Origin: an uncultured Streptomyces sp.
GTDB lineage: Bacteria > Actinomycetota > Actinomycetes > Streptomycetales > Streptomycetaceae
DNA length: 64,000 nt
Reading direction: 5' to 3'
Assembly (NCBI RefSeq): GCF_947488945.1
Contig: NZ_CANLBS010000004.1
Coordinates: forward strand, 310,001 to 374,000
The notes under the pieces were generated by a model. It did no database searches and was not told the DNA's origin. It worked only from the letters and a program-made list of their open reading frames with translations. Positions within the stretch are counted from its first letter, which is position 1; every line of letters begins with the position of its first letter. Below, in pieces: positions 27,301 through 34,326 of the stretch. The position numbers and the translations under genes were made by a program.

Positions 27301-27523
27301 CACCGGCGAGGGCGGGTTCATCTCGCAGCCGCTCGCGGTCGTGGTCATCGGCGGCCTGGTCACCTCCACGCTGCTGACGCTGCTGCTCGTGCCGACGCTC
27401 TACGCGGTGGTCGAGCTGCGCAAGGAGCGCCGGGCGGCCAAGAAGGCGGCCAAGCGCGCGGCGAAGGACGACGCCCCGGCCGCGTCCGCCGACGTCAAGG
27501 AGACGGAGCCGTCGGGCGTGTGA
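24392..27523 (+). CDS. RND-superfamily efflux permease (HAE1/AcrB-like)
   Basis: A 1043-residue proton-driven transporter with the standard 12-TM layout. TM1 is near residues 10-30, the first large external porter loop 35-330, TM2-6 about 335-530, the second loop 560-830 and TM7-12 after it. The proton-relay acidic pair is present in TM4 (TIAIGRVVDDSIVVLENIKRH), and LVGGMVGQLFGSFSLTVTAALLASLLVSLTVVPVL is typical of the family. The C-terminus is Lys/Ala-rich. No membrane-fusion or outer-membrane partner is encoded nearby, as expected in a monoderm. AGAGAG precedes the ATG by about 9 nt. Substrate is unknown; lipids or hydrophobic antibiotics are usual. Confidence 0.93.
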   Translation: MSWLSKFSLAQRALIGLISIVALVFGAIAVPQLKQQLLPTIELPMVSVIAPYQGASPDVVEKQVVEPLENSIKAVDGIEGITSTASEGNAVVMATFDFGDEGTKQLVADIQQAVNRAGNLMPEGVDPQVIAGSTDDIPAVVLAVTSDKDQQALADQLDRTVVPALQDIDGAGQVTVTGVQELRVAVTPDDKKLAAAGLNTGALSAGLKAAGGTLPAGSFDESGKSRTIQVGGNFTSLRQIEDVRIAPEGKGGEAVRVGDVAAVSQQPAAATSITRTNGKPSLAVMVTMDQDGSAVAISDAVQDKLPDLRKDLGSGAELTVVTDQGPAVSKAISGLTTEGALGLLFAVVVILVFLASIRSTLVTAVSIPLSVVLALIVLWTRDLSLNMLTLGALTIAIGRVVDDSIVVLENIKRHLGYGEERQTAILTAVREVAGAVTSSTLTTVAVFLPIGLVGGMVGQLFGSFSLTVTAALLASLLVSLTVVPVLSYWFLRAPEGAVENPEEARREAEEKEAASKLQRLYVPVLRFATRRRVTSVVLALVILLGTFGMAPLLKTNFFDAGEQEVLSITQKLEPGTSLATADAAARKVEKVIADDEGVEDYQVNVGSSGFMAAFGGGTGANQATYQITLKDASAYDATQKRLEEGLAGLDGIGETSIAAGGGFGGQDLSVVVKAADGDVLKKAAEAVRAEVAKLDGVTDVQSDLSQSVPRISVKANDKAAAAGFDQTMLGGVVAGAVSGVPSGTAMLDDTERDVVVTSSRPATTMAELKALPLGPVTLGRIADVELVPGPVSMTRIDGQRAATITARPTDENTGAVSTELASKLNALDLPEGATATIGGVTADQDDAFANLALAMLAAVAIVFMLLVATFRSLIQPLILLVSIPFAATGAIGLLVITGTPLGVPAMIGMLMLIGIVVTNAIVLIDLINQYRAQGMGVVEAVIEGGRHRLRPILMTALATIFALLPMALGVTGEGGFISQPLAVVVIGGLVTSTLLTLLLVPTLYAVVELRKERRAAKKAAKRAAKDDAPAASADVKETEPSGV

Positions 27524-27546
27524 CCCGGACGGCGACCGCATGACAC

Positions 27547-27584
27547 GGGGGCCTGTCCCGCGCACCCGCGCGGGACAGGCCCCC
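27547..27584. terminator. Bidirectional hairpin terminator
   Basis: A perfect 17-bp stem (27547-27563 with 27568-27584) and ACCC loop lie between the convergent RND and nadA genes. Confidence 0.85.
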
Positions 27585-27633
27585 TGCTTCGCACCGGCGG
27601 CCGTGGGCCGGCGCGTGCCGGACCACCGGGCCG

Positions 27634-28812
27634 TTACGGCAGCGCCAGCATCCGCTCCAGCGCCAGCTTGGCGTACTTCTCCGTCTCCGGGTCGACCTCG
27701 ATCCGGTTGACCAGCTTGCCCTCGGCCAGCGACTCCAGCGTCCACACCAGGTGCGGGAGGTCGATGCGGTTCATGGTCGAGCAGAAGCAGACCGTCTTGT
27801 CGAGGAAGACGATCTCCTTGTCCTCCGCGGCGAAACGGTTCGCCAGGCGGCGGACCAGGTTCAGCTCCGTGCCGATGGCCCACTTGGAACCTGCCGGAGC
27901 CGCCTCCAGCGCCTTGATGATGTACTCCGTCGAGCCGACCTGGTCCGCGGCGGCGACGACCTCGTGCTTGCACTCCGGGTGCACCAGCACGTTGACGCCG
28001 GGGATGCGGGCGCGCACGTCCTCCACGGACTCCACCGAGAAGCGGCCGTGCACCGAGCAGTGGCCCCGCCACAGGATCATCTTCGCGTCCCGCAGCTGCT
28101 CGGCGGTCAGCCCGCCGTTCGGCTTGTGCGGGTTGTAGAGGACGCAGTCCTCCAGCGACATCCCGAGGTCGCGCACCGCGGTGTTGCGCCCCAGGTGCTG
28201 GTCCGGGAGGAACAGCACCTTCCGGCCCTTCTCGAACGCCCACTCCAGCGCCCGCTCCGCGTTGGACGAGGTGCAGATGGTGCCGCCGTGGCGGCCGGTG
28301 AAGGCCTTGATGTCGGCGGACGAGTTCATGTACGAGACCGGCACGACCTCGTCGGCCACGCCCGCCTCGGTCAGCACGTCCCAGCATTCGGCGACCTGCT
28401 CGGCGGTGGCCATGTCGGCCATCGAGCACCCCGCAGCCAGGTCCGGCAGCACGACCTTCTGGTCGGCGGAGGTCAGGATGTCGGCCGACTCCGCCATGAA
28501 GTGCACGCCGCAGAAGACGATGTACTCCGCCTCGGGCCTCGCCGCCGCGTCGCGCGCCAGCTTGAAGGAGTCGCCGGTGACGTCAGCGAACTGGATGACC
28601 TCGTCGCGCTGGTAGTGGTGGCCGAGCACGAAGACCTTGTCGCCGAGCTTCTCCTTCGCGGCACGGGCGCGCTCCACCAGGTCCGGGTCGGACGGGGAGG
28701 GGAGGTCGCCGGGGCATTCGACGCCGCGCTCGCTCTTCGGGTCGGCCTCGCGGCCGAGCAGCAGCAGAGCGAGGGGCGTCGGCTGAACGTCCAGGGGCTG
28801 GGCCGTGGTCAC
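27634..28812 (-). CDS. nadA: Quinolinate synthase A
   Basis: A 392-residue [4Fe-4S] enzyme that condenses iminoaspartate and dihydroxyacetone phosphate to quinolinate in de novo NAD synthesis. The triplicated NadA fold shows KVFVLGHHYQRDEVIQFAD, VFCGVHFMAESADIL (cluster Cys), SVHGRFSVE, VLVHPECKHEV (cluster Cys) and VCFCSTMNRIDL (cluster Cys region). It belongs to the longer actinobacterial type, with an N-terminal extension (LDVQPTPLALLLLGRE). Start is GTG at 28810-28812. It is divergent from the ErpA-type Fe-S carrier gene, a sensible pairing because NadA needs a cluster. The usual nadB and nadC partners are not in the window. Confidence 0.96.
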   Translation of the reverse strand: MTTAQPLDVQPTPLALLLLGREADPKSERGVECPGDLPSPSDPDLVERARAAKEKLGDKVFVLGHHYQRDEVIQFADVTGDSFKLARDAAARPEAEYIVFCGVHFMAESADILTSADQKVVLPDLAAGCSMADMATAEQVAECWDVLTEAGVADEVVPVSYMNSSADIKAFTGRHGGTICTSSNAERALEWAFEKGRKVLFLPDQHLGRNTAVRDLGMSLEDCVLYNPHKPNGGLTAEQLRDAKMILWRGHCSVHGRFSVESVEDVRARIPGVNVLVHPECKHEVVAAADQVGSTEYIIKALEAAPAGSKWAIGTELNLVRRLANRFAAEDKEIVFLDKTVCFCSTMNRIDLPHLVWTLESLAEGKLVNRIEVDPETEKYAKLALERMLALP

Positions 28813-28901
28813 GTCACGCACCCTTTCTTCGAAATCATGCGCGGCGGGGGCCGCACCGGCGGAGCAGGCGTCGCACCGGAACACCTTTTCGTCTATTTGA
28901 C

Positions 28902-28916
28902 GTTATCTATGATAAC
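28902..28916. promoter_or_regulatory. Palindrome GTTATC-TAT-GATAAC between nadA and erpA
   Basis: Perfect 6-bp arms with a 3-nt spacer sit in the AT-richest patch of the divergent intergenic region, 90 nt upstream of nadA and 168 nt upstream of erpA. It could be an operator for an NAD or Fe-S regulator. The family is not recognisable from the motif alone. Confidence 0.4.
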
Positions 28917-29083
28917 CGGATCGTGTCACTTTGACGATGGCCGATAGCGTCGATGTGACGCATTCCCCGCGCACGGGGTGTGCGAGCATGAAAGGAACAG
29001 GCAAGCGCCCGGCCCGGAATGAATCCGCGGCTGTGACGGTTGCACCGTCGGCAAGCAGTCCGTACAACCCGGGAGCGAAGCAG

Positions 29084-29440
29084 ATGTCCGTATCGGACGA
29101 GACCACCACCGTGAGCGACGGCATTCTCCTGTCCGACGCCGCCGCAGCCAAGGTCAAGGGCCTGCTGGAGCAGGAAGGCCGTGACGACCTGGCGCTGCGC
29201 GTCGCCGTCCAGCCCGGCGGCTGCTCGGGCCTGCGCTACCAGCTCTTCTTCGACGAGCGGTCCCTCGACGGCGACGTCGTGAAGGACTTCGACGGTGTCA
29301 AGGTCGTCACCGACCGCATGAGCGCCCCGTACCTCGGCGGCGCCTCGATCGACTTCGTCGACACCATCGAGAAGCAGGGCTTCACGATCGACAACCCGAA
29401 CGCCACCGGCTCCTGCGCCTGCGGCGACTCGTTCAGCTAA
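29084..29440 (+). CDS. erpA: Iron-sulfur cluster insertion protein, ErpA/IscA/HesB family
   Basis: A 118-residue A-type carrier that delivers [4Fe-4S] clusters to apoproteins. The three ligand cysteines are present: VQPGGCSGLRYQL and NATGSCACGDSFS at the very C-terminus. Length is typical once the unconserved N-terminus is excluded. GGGAG lies about 9 nt before the ATG; upstream in-frame codons (possible start 28988) would add 32 low-complexity residues and are less likely. The gene is monocistronic between the divergent nadA and a strong terminator. The orthologue in mycobacteria (Rv2204c) lies in the same neighbourhood as adoK and ctaC. Confidence 0.93.
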   Translation: MSVSDETTTVSDGILLSDAAAAKVKGLLEQEGRDDLALRVAVQPGGCSGLRYQLFFDERSLDGDVVKDFDGVKVVTDRMSAPYLGGASIDFVDTIEKQGFTIDNPNATGSCACGDSFS

Positions 29441-29507
29441 ACCGTCCCCCCACCGTCCGCAGCGTTCCCGGCACCCGTCCGGGACACGCGCGAACGGCAC
29501 GACGCGC

Positions 29508-29550
29508 GACGGCGGCGGCCCCGGAATTCCCTTCCGGGGCCGCCGCCGTC
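29508..29550. terminator. Bidirectional hairpin terminator
   Basis: A perfect 19-bp stem (29508-29526 with 29532-29550) with a TTCCC loop lies between the convergent erpA and membrane-anchored protein genes. Confidence 0.87.
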
Positions 29551-29573
29551 GTGTGCGGGGCGCGGACGCCGCC

Positions 29574-31052
29574 TCAGACGCGCGGCACCGCGTGGCCGGT
29601 GGCCGCGTCGACGACCGTGCGGCCGCCCAGCGGCGCGTCCAGTTCCACCGTGCGCTCCAGCTCCTTGGCGATCATGACGCACGCCTTGTCGCCGGACTGC
29701 CGGCGCTCCGTCACGGTCACGCTCACCTGCCCCGCGCTCTCCTTCGCCGCCGCGGAGTAGTCGGCGCACACCCCGCCCCAGAAGGTCACCTTCAGAGACC
29801 GCCCGTCGGCCGTGTACGAGGTGACCTTGCCGCCGCCCGAGGGGCTCGGCTCCCGCGGCGTCTCCAGGTGCTCCGGCTCCACCGCGACCGCGTCGACCGT
29901 GGAGAGCGGACCGCCCGGGGCCGCGCGCACCTGGAACAGCCAGGACGGCACCAGGGCCCGGCGCCCGTCCTCGTACCGCAGCGCCAGTCCGAAGACCGCG
30001 TCCTCGACCGTCAGGACCGGGGCGGGGCGGCCGGCGGACGGCACGCACTGCGGTGCGGACGGCTTGCCCGCACCTCCGGTCCCCTCCAGCGGGGCGGGTG
30101 TGGCGCAACCGCCGGGGTCCGGCGGCGCGCCGGCGGTCGCGTTGAGCCGGTCCAGGGTCTCCGCCGCGGTCAGCACCGGGTACTGGGCGCCCTCGGTGAG
30201 CGCCTTGAGCTGTCCGCTGCCGCCCACCACGTCCCCGTCCGGACCGATCTGCACGCCCGTCGACCAGCCGTACGTCGGCAGCCCGTCCGCCACCGGGTCG
30301 GCGTTCACCACCCGCACCGGGCCCATCAGCTGACCCGCGTTCAGCGCGGCGCCGCTCTGGCCCACCGCCTTCAGCACCGGGGCGGCCGCCGCCTTCGCGG
30401 TCCGTTCGTCGACCGGCTCCGGCGCGCCCGACGCGGCGCCCGCGCCGTTGGCGCACATGGCCCCCGACGGGCAGGGCGAGAGGCCGCCCGAGCCGTCCGC
30501 CGCGAAGGTCCAGGTGCCCGGGGCCTCCCGGGTGACCTGCAGATACGGCCCCTCGGCGTGCTGGGCGGAGCCCACCCGCCAGACGGAGCCCTCGGCCCGC
30601 GGCGTCCCGCCGACCCCGAGCGCCCGCGCCAGCCGGGCCACCTCCGCAGCGCCCACCGAACCGGTCGCACGGTGCACCGCGGCCGACTCCGGGCCCTCGG
30701 GCAGTTCGCCGGAGGCGCGGTAGACGGGGCTGCCGGGGTCCGGCTCGCCGGGCGCGAACCCGCCGCCCGACGCCGTCCCGCCGGAGTCCGCGGCCCCGGC
30801 GTCCGCGCCTTCGGAGGCCGTGCCGCCGGCCGGGGACAGGCCCGCTCCGGTGGCGTCGAGGGCGAGTGGCGGCACGGACCGGCCGGGCGCGGCGGCGGTG
30901 CTCTCCACCGCGGTGCCGTCCGCCGCGGTCGTCGCCCACCAGGCCCCGCCGCCTCCCGCCAGCAGGACCGCCGCCGCGACGGAGACCGCCGCGAGACGGG
31001 GCCGCCGACGGGTGCCGGTCGCTTCGTTGTCGTCGGGTCGTTCGGTGCTCAC
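29574..31052 (-). CDS. Membrane-anchored extracytoplasmic protein, unknown function
   Basis: A 492-residue protein: a short charged N-terminus, one hydrophobic segment at about residues 19-41 (LAAVSVAAAVLLAGGGGAWWA), then a large Gly/Ala/Pro-rich extracytoplasmic part. No Cys lipobox is seen, so this is probably a type II anchor. Four cysteine-bearing short motifs (SPCPSGAMCANG, GGCATPAPL, APQCVPS, GGVCADYS) may form disulfides. I do not recognise a catalytic motif. Start is GTG at 31050-31052, with AAGGAG 8 nt upstream. It is likely Streptomyces-specific, and follows the small protein gene (31175-31372) on the same strand. Confidence 0.8.
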   Translation of the reverse strand: MSTERPDDNEATGTRRRPRLAAVSVAAAVLLAGGGGAWWATTAADGTAVESTAAAPGRSVPPLALDATGAGLSPAGGTASEGADAGAADSGGTASGGGFAPGEPDPGSPVYRASGELPEGPESAAVHRATGSVGAAEVARLARALGVGGTPRAEGSVWRVGSAQHAEGPYLQVTREAPGTWTFAADGSGGLSPCPSGAMCANGAGAASGAPEPVDERTAKAAAAPVLKAVGQSGAALNAGQLMGPVRVVNADPVADGLPTYGWSTGVQIGPDGDVVGGSGQLKALTEGAQYPVLTAAETLDRLNATAGAPPDPGGCATPAPLEGTGGAGKPSAPQCVPSAGRPAPVLTVEDAVFGLALRYEDGRRALVPSWLFQVRAAPGGPLSTVDAVAVEPEHLETPREPSPSGGGKVTSYTADGRSLKVTFWGGVCADYSAAAKESAGQVSVTVTERRQSGDKACVMIAKELERTVELDAPLGGRTVVDAATGHAVPRV

Positions 31053-31174
31053 CGGATCGCTCCTTCGCCGTCGCGGACCTGCGTCCGCCCCCGGGACGGG
31101 GACACGGGTGGGACGGACCCGGCGGTGTCACGGTTCCACGGCCGCCGCGGGGGAGCGGTCCCGGCGGGGCCGGT

Positions 31175-31372
31175 TCAGTCGCCGTAGTCGGACATGGCGT
31201 CCACCAGCCGGGCCGAGGCGGGCGGCACGACGACCCCGTTGATCAGGGACGGAGCCACCGCGGGGGCGTCCTTCCGCGGCGGCGCGGACCAGTGCGGCGC
31301 CATGCGCGCGCAGTCCCCGCGCAGTTCGGCCAGGCTCATCTCGGACTCGGGCGGTGCGATGTGCTTCGGCAT
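31175..31372 (-). CDS. Small conserved Streptomyces protein
   Basis: A 65-residue protein, MPKHIAPPESEMSLAELRGDC at the start and a C-terminus NGVVVPPASARLVDAMSDYGD. It has no known domain. Codon third-position G+C is as high as in neighbouring genes and the frame is preceded by a good -10 hexamer at leaderless distance, which supports its reality. It is divergent from adoK with 160 nt between. Confidence 0.65.
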   Translation of the reverse strand: MPKHIAPPESEMSLAELRGDCARMAPHWSAPPRKDAPAVAPSLINGVVVPPASARLVDAMSDYGD

Positions 31373-31378
31373 ATCCGC

Positions 31379-31384
31379 ACCGTA
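31379..31384 (-). promoter_or_regulatory. Predicted -10 box, leaderless start of the small protein gene
   Basis: TACGGT on the minus strand is followed by exactly 6 nt and then the ATG, so the transcript would begin at or next to the start codon. No clear -35 is visible. Confidence 0.4.
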
Positions 31385-31532
31385 TGCACGAACCGGTCCA
31401 AGGGGTAAGCCCTACTATCGGGTAGTTTCGGCCCCTCCACCGTTGCCTCCCTCACCGGGTAGCGTGAACTGTCACGCCGTCCCGGAGGGCGCGCCCGCGC
31501 GTTCCCTTCGCCTTCCGCAGGAGCAGCCTCCC

Positions 31533-32507
31533 GTGCGCATCGCAGTCACCGGCTCCATCGCCACCGACCACCTCATGACCTTCCCCGGCCGTTTCGCCGA
31601 CCAGCTCGTCGCCGACCAGTTGCACACGGTCTCCCTCTCCTTCCTGGTCGACGGACTCGACGTGCGGCGGGGCGGCGTCGCCGCGAACATCGCGTACGGC
31701 ATGGGACTCCTCGGCACCGCCCCGGTCCTGGTCGGCGCGGCCGGCTCGGACTTCGACGACTACCGCGCCTGGCTCGACCGGCACGGCGTCGACACCGAGT
31801 CGGTCCGCATCTCCGAGGTGCTGCACACCGCGCGCTTCGTCTGCACCACCGACGCCGACCACAACCAGATCGGCTCCTTCTACACCGGCGCCATGAGCGA
31901 GGCCCGGCTGATCGAGCTGCACAGCGTCGCCGAGCGGGTGGGCGGCCTGGACCTCGTCTCCATCGGCGCCGACGACCCCGAGGCGATGCTCCGCCACACC
32001 GAGGAGTGCCGCGCCCGCGCGATCCCGTTCGCCGCCGACTTCTCCCAGCAGATCGCCCGCATGAACGGCGAGGAGATCCGCGTCCTGCTCGAAGGCGCCA
32101 CCTACCTCTTCTCCAACGAGTACGAGAAGGGGCTCATCGAGTCCAAGACCGGCTGGAGCGACGAGCAGGTGCTCGCCAAGGTCGGCCACCGGATCACCAC
32201 CCTCGGCGCCCGGGGCGTGCGCATCGAGCGGGTCGGCGAGCCGGTCATCGAGGTCGGCTGCCCCGACGAGGAGACCAAGGCGGACCCGACCGGCGTCGGC
32301 GACGCCTTCCGGGCGGGCTTCCTGTCCGGCCTCGCCTGGGGGGTGTCGCTGGAGCGCGCCGCGCAGGTCGGCTGCATGCTCGCCACCCTGGTGATCGAGA
32401 CGGTCGGCACCCAGGAGTACAGCCTGCACCGCTCCGGCTTCATGGACCGTTTCACCAAGGCGTACGGCGAGGACGCCGCCGCCGAGGTGCGCGCGCACCT
32501 CGGCTGA
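31533..32507 (+). CDS. adoK: Adenosine kinase, PfkB/ribokinase family (AdoK-like)
   Basis: A 324-residue sugar/nucleoside kinase. It begins MRIAVTGSIATDHLMTFPGRFADQL and has DVRRGGVAANIAYGMGLLG (substrate lid and PfkB motif 1) and the catalytic/anion-hole motif DPTGVGDAFRAGFLSG with the base Asp. It matches, in length and many blocks (SLSFLVD, HTARFVCTTD, GAMSEARLIEL, TEECR), what I remember of mycobacterial AdoK (Rv2202c), which phosphorylates adenosine to AMP and sits in the same gene neighbourhood. Annotation pipelines often call it only a carbohydrate kinase. GTG start with AGGAG about 11 nt upstream. A TAGCGT box near 31459 may be its -10. Confidence 0.87.
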   Translation: MRIAVTGSIATDHLMTFPGRFADQLVADQLHTVSLSFLVDGLDVRRGGVAANIAYGMGLLGTAPVLVGAAGSDFDDYRAWLDRHGVDTESVRISEVLHTARFVCTTDADHNQIGSFYTGAMSEARLIELHSVAERVGGLDLVSIGADDPEAMLRHTEECRARAIPFAADFSQQIARMNGEEIRVLLEGATYLFSNEYEKGLIESKTGWSDEQVLAKVGHRITTLGARGVRIERVGEPVIEVGCPDEETKADPTGVGDAFRAGFLSGLAWGVSLERAAQVGCMLATLVIETVGTQEYSLHRSGFMDRFTKAYGEDAAAEVRAHLG

Positions 32508-32517
32508 CCGTCCGGCC

Positions 32518-32562
32518 CCGTCGCCCCGCCGCCCCCGTCCGTACGGGGCGGCGGGGCGACGG
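32518..32562. terminator. Bidirectional hairpin terminator
   Basis: A perfect 18-bp stem (32518-32535 with 32545-32562) with a 9-nt loop lies between the convergent adoK and cysteine desulfurase genes. Confidence 0.87.
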
Positions 32563-32566
32563 CGTG

Positions 32567-34051
32567 TCAGACCAGCCGGCGGACCGTGTAGGCGGTGCCG
32601 CGCCCGGCCGGCCGCTCCCCGGCGTACTCCTGGCCGCGCATCTCGCACCAGGCCGGGACGTCCAGCCGGGCGGCCTCGTCGTCGGAGAGCACGGTCACCG
32701 TCGCGCCCACCGGCACGTCCCCGATCACCTTGGCCAGCTCGATCACCGGAATCGGGCAGCGCCGCCCGAGGGCGTCCACCACCAGCGACCCCTCCGGCGC
32801 GTCCGCGCCGGGCGTCCGCGTGCCGGGCGTCCGCGCGCCGGGTGCCTCCGGGTCCTGGGCGGACGGGCGGGCGGGCGCGGCGGCGGGGGCGACGGGGGAG
32901 GCGGCGACGGTGGAGTCGGCGACGGGGGCGCCGAGCCGCTCGCGCACCTCCCCGACCAGCCCCGGCAGCAGTTCCAGGAAGCGGTCGACGTCCGCCCCGG
33001 TGGTCCCGGCCGGCAGCGACACCCGGATGTTCCCCTCCGACAGGACCCCCATCGCCCGCAGCACATGGCTGGGCGTCAGCGTGCTGCTCGTGCAGGACGA
33101 ACCGGACGACACGGAGAAACCCGCGCGGTCCAGGGCGTGCAGCAGGGTCTCCCCGTCGACGTAGAGGCAGGAGAAGGTCACCAGGTGCGGCAGGCGCCGC
33201 ACGGGGTCGCCCACCACCTCCACGTCCGGCACCCGTTCGGCCACCACGGACCGGATGCGGTCCACCAGGGCCCGCAGCCGCGCCGCCTCGGCCGCCGCCT
33301 CCGCCCGTACCGCCCGCAGCGAGGCCGCCGCCGCCACCACGGCCGGCAGGTTCCCGAACCCGGGCGACCGGCCCGACTCGCGCTCGTCCACCGGGGCCGG
33401 CGGGGCGAACCTGACCCCCTTGCGCACCGCCAGCAGCCCCACGCCGGGCGGGCCGCCCCACTTGTGGGCGCTGGCCGCCAGCACCGACCAGCCCTCCGCC
33501 GGGCGTTCCCACCCGAGCGACTGGGCCGCGTCCACCAGCAGCGGCACCCCGGCCGCCGCGCAGACCTCCGCGACCTCGGCGACCGGCTGCACGGTCCCCA
33601 CCTCGTGGTTGGCCGACTGGAGGCAGGCCAGCGCGGTGTCCGGGCGCAGCGCGTCCGCGTACCCGGCGGCGGAGGCGGCGCCGCTCCGGTCCACCGGGAC
33701 CTCGGTGACCGTCCCGCCGCGCGCCCCGTGGGCGTCCGCCGCGTGCAGCACCGACGAGTGTTCGACCGCCGAGACCAGCAGTCCGCCTCCGACACGCCGA
33801 CGCCCCGAAAGAGCTCCGGCAATTCCGGAATGCACCGCGGCGGTCCCCGAAGGGGTGAAAACCAGTTCGTCCGGACGGCAGCCGACGGCCTCCGCGGCCG
33901 CCTCGCGGGCGGCGTCCAGCAGCAGCCGGGCCCGCCTCCCCTCCCGGTGCAGCCGGGCCGGATCGGCCCATCCGTCGTCCAGCGAGGCAAGCAGCGCCTG
34001 ACGCGCGACGGGATGCAGGGGGGCGGCCGAGGCCGCGTCGAAGTAGGGCAC
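32567..34051 (-). CDS. Cysteine desulfurase fused to a TusA-like sulfurtransferase domain
   Basis: A 494-residue fusion. Residues 1-375 are a class-V PLP cysteine desulfurase (NifS/IscS-like): SANHEVGTVQPV, VDAAQSLG (PLP-binding Asp and Gln), AASAHKWGGPPGVG with PLP lysine K197, and SSGSSCTSS with persulfide cysteine C320. After a disordered Ala/Pro/Thr linker (376-420), residues 421-494 form a TusA/SirA domain with the CPxP motif RRCPIPVIELAKVIG (C432). The arrangement would let sulfur pass directly from C320 to C432, feeding tRNA thiolation, cofactor or Fe-S synthesis. No iscU or moaD partner is adjacent. It is divergent from ctaC, so a role in oxidase cofactor supply is only a guess. Confidence 0.9.
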   Translation of the reverse strand: MPYFDAASAAPLHPVARQALLASLDDGWADPARLHREGRRARLLLDAAREAAAEAVGCRPDELVFTPSGTAAVHSGIAGALSGRRRVGGGLLVSAVEHSSVLHAADAHGARGGTVTEVPVDRSGAASAAGYADALRPDTALACLQSANHEVGTVQPVAEVAEVCAAAGVPLLVDAAQSLGWERPAEGWSVLAASAHKWGGPPGVGLLAVRKGVRFAPPAPVDERESGRSPGFGNLPAVVAAAASLRAVRAEAAAEAARLRALVDRIRSVVAERVPDVEVVGDPVRRLPHLVTFSCLYVDGETLLHALDRAGFSVSSGSSCTSSTLTPSHVLRAMGVLSEGNIRVSLPAGTTGADVDRFLELLPGLVGEVRERLGAPVADSTVAASPVAPAAAPARPSAQDPEAPGARTPGTRTPGADAPEGSLVVDALGRRCPIPVIELAKVIGDVPVGATVTVLSDDEAARLDVPAWCEMRGQEYAGERPAGRGTAYTVRRLV

Positions 34052-34213
34052 CCGGACACGCTAGCCCCGCCCGGACCCCCGCCGGGCGGCGGCCGTCCGG
34101 CGGCGGGGCGGAGGATGCGTCAGACAGCGGCCGGAAGCGGGGATTCCATCCCTTCGGGGAGTCGGGCGGCGCGTTGGGCACCCTCCCCGCGCGACCCCAA
34201 ATAGCGTCCAGTA

Positions 34214-34242
34214 GGGTTTGGTCCGCATAAACATCCAAACCC
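34214..34242. promoter_or_regulatory. Inverted repeat upstream of ctaC
   Basis: GGGTTTGG (34214-34221) and CCAAACCC (34235-34242) are perfect 8-bp arms around an AT-rich 13-nt spacer, about 85 nt before the ctaC start. It may be an operator or a leader hairpin for the ctaC-ctaD-ctaF operon. I saw no convincing promoter to place relative to it. Confidence 0.45.
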
Positions 34243-34326
34243 CTGCCCGCGTCAGGGCCGGCGACCGACCAGAGAAATCACGGGACGCGCCGACCGAAGC
34301 GGGCGAGACTCTCGGGAAGGCGCTAC

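Noticed and set aside
24095..28429. A 1444-codon open frame on the minus strand opposite the RND gene, running into nadA
   Set aside because: Low-complexity Gly/Asp/Arg-rich translation antisense to a clear RND permease; no start or ribosome site of its own. It is a shadow frame.
28988..29083. N-terminal extension of the ErpA-type protein from an upstream ATG
   Set aside because: The extra 32 residues are low complexity and unlike the family, and the downstream ATG has the better ribosome site.
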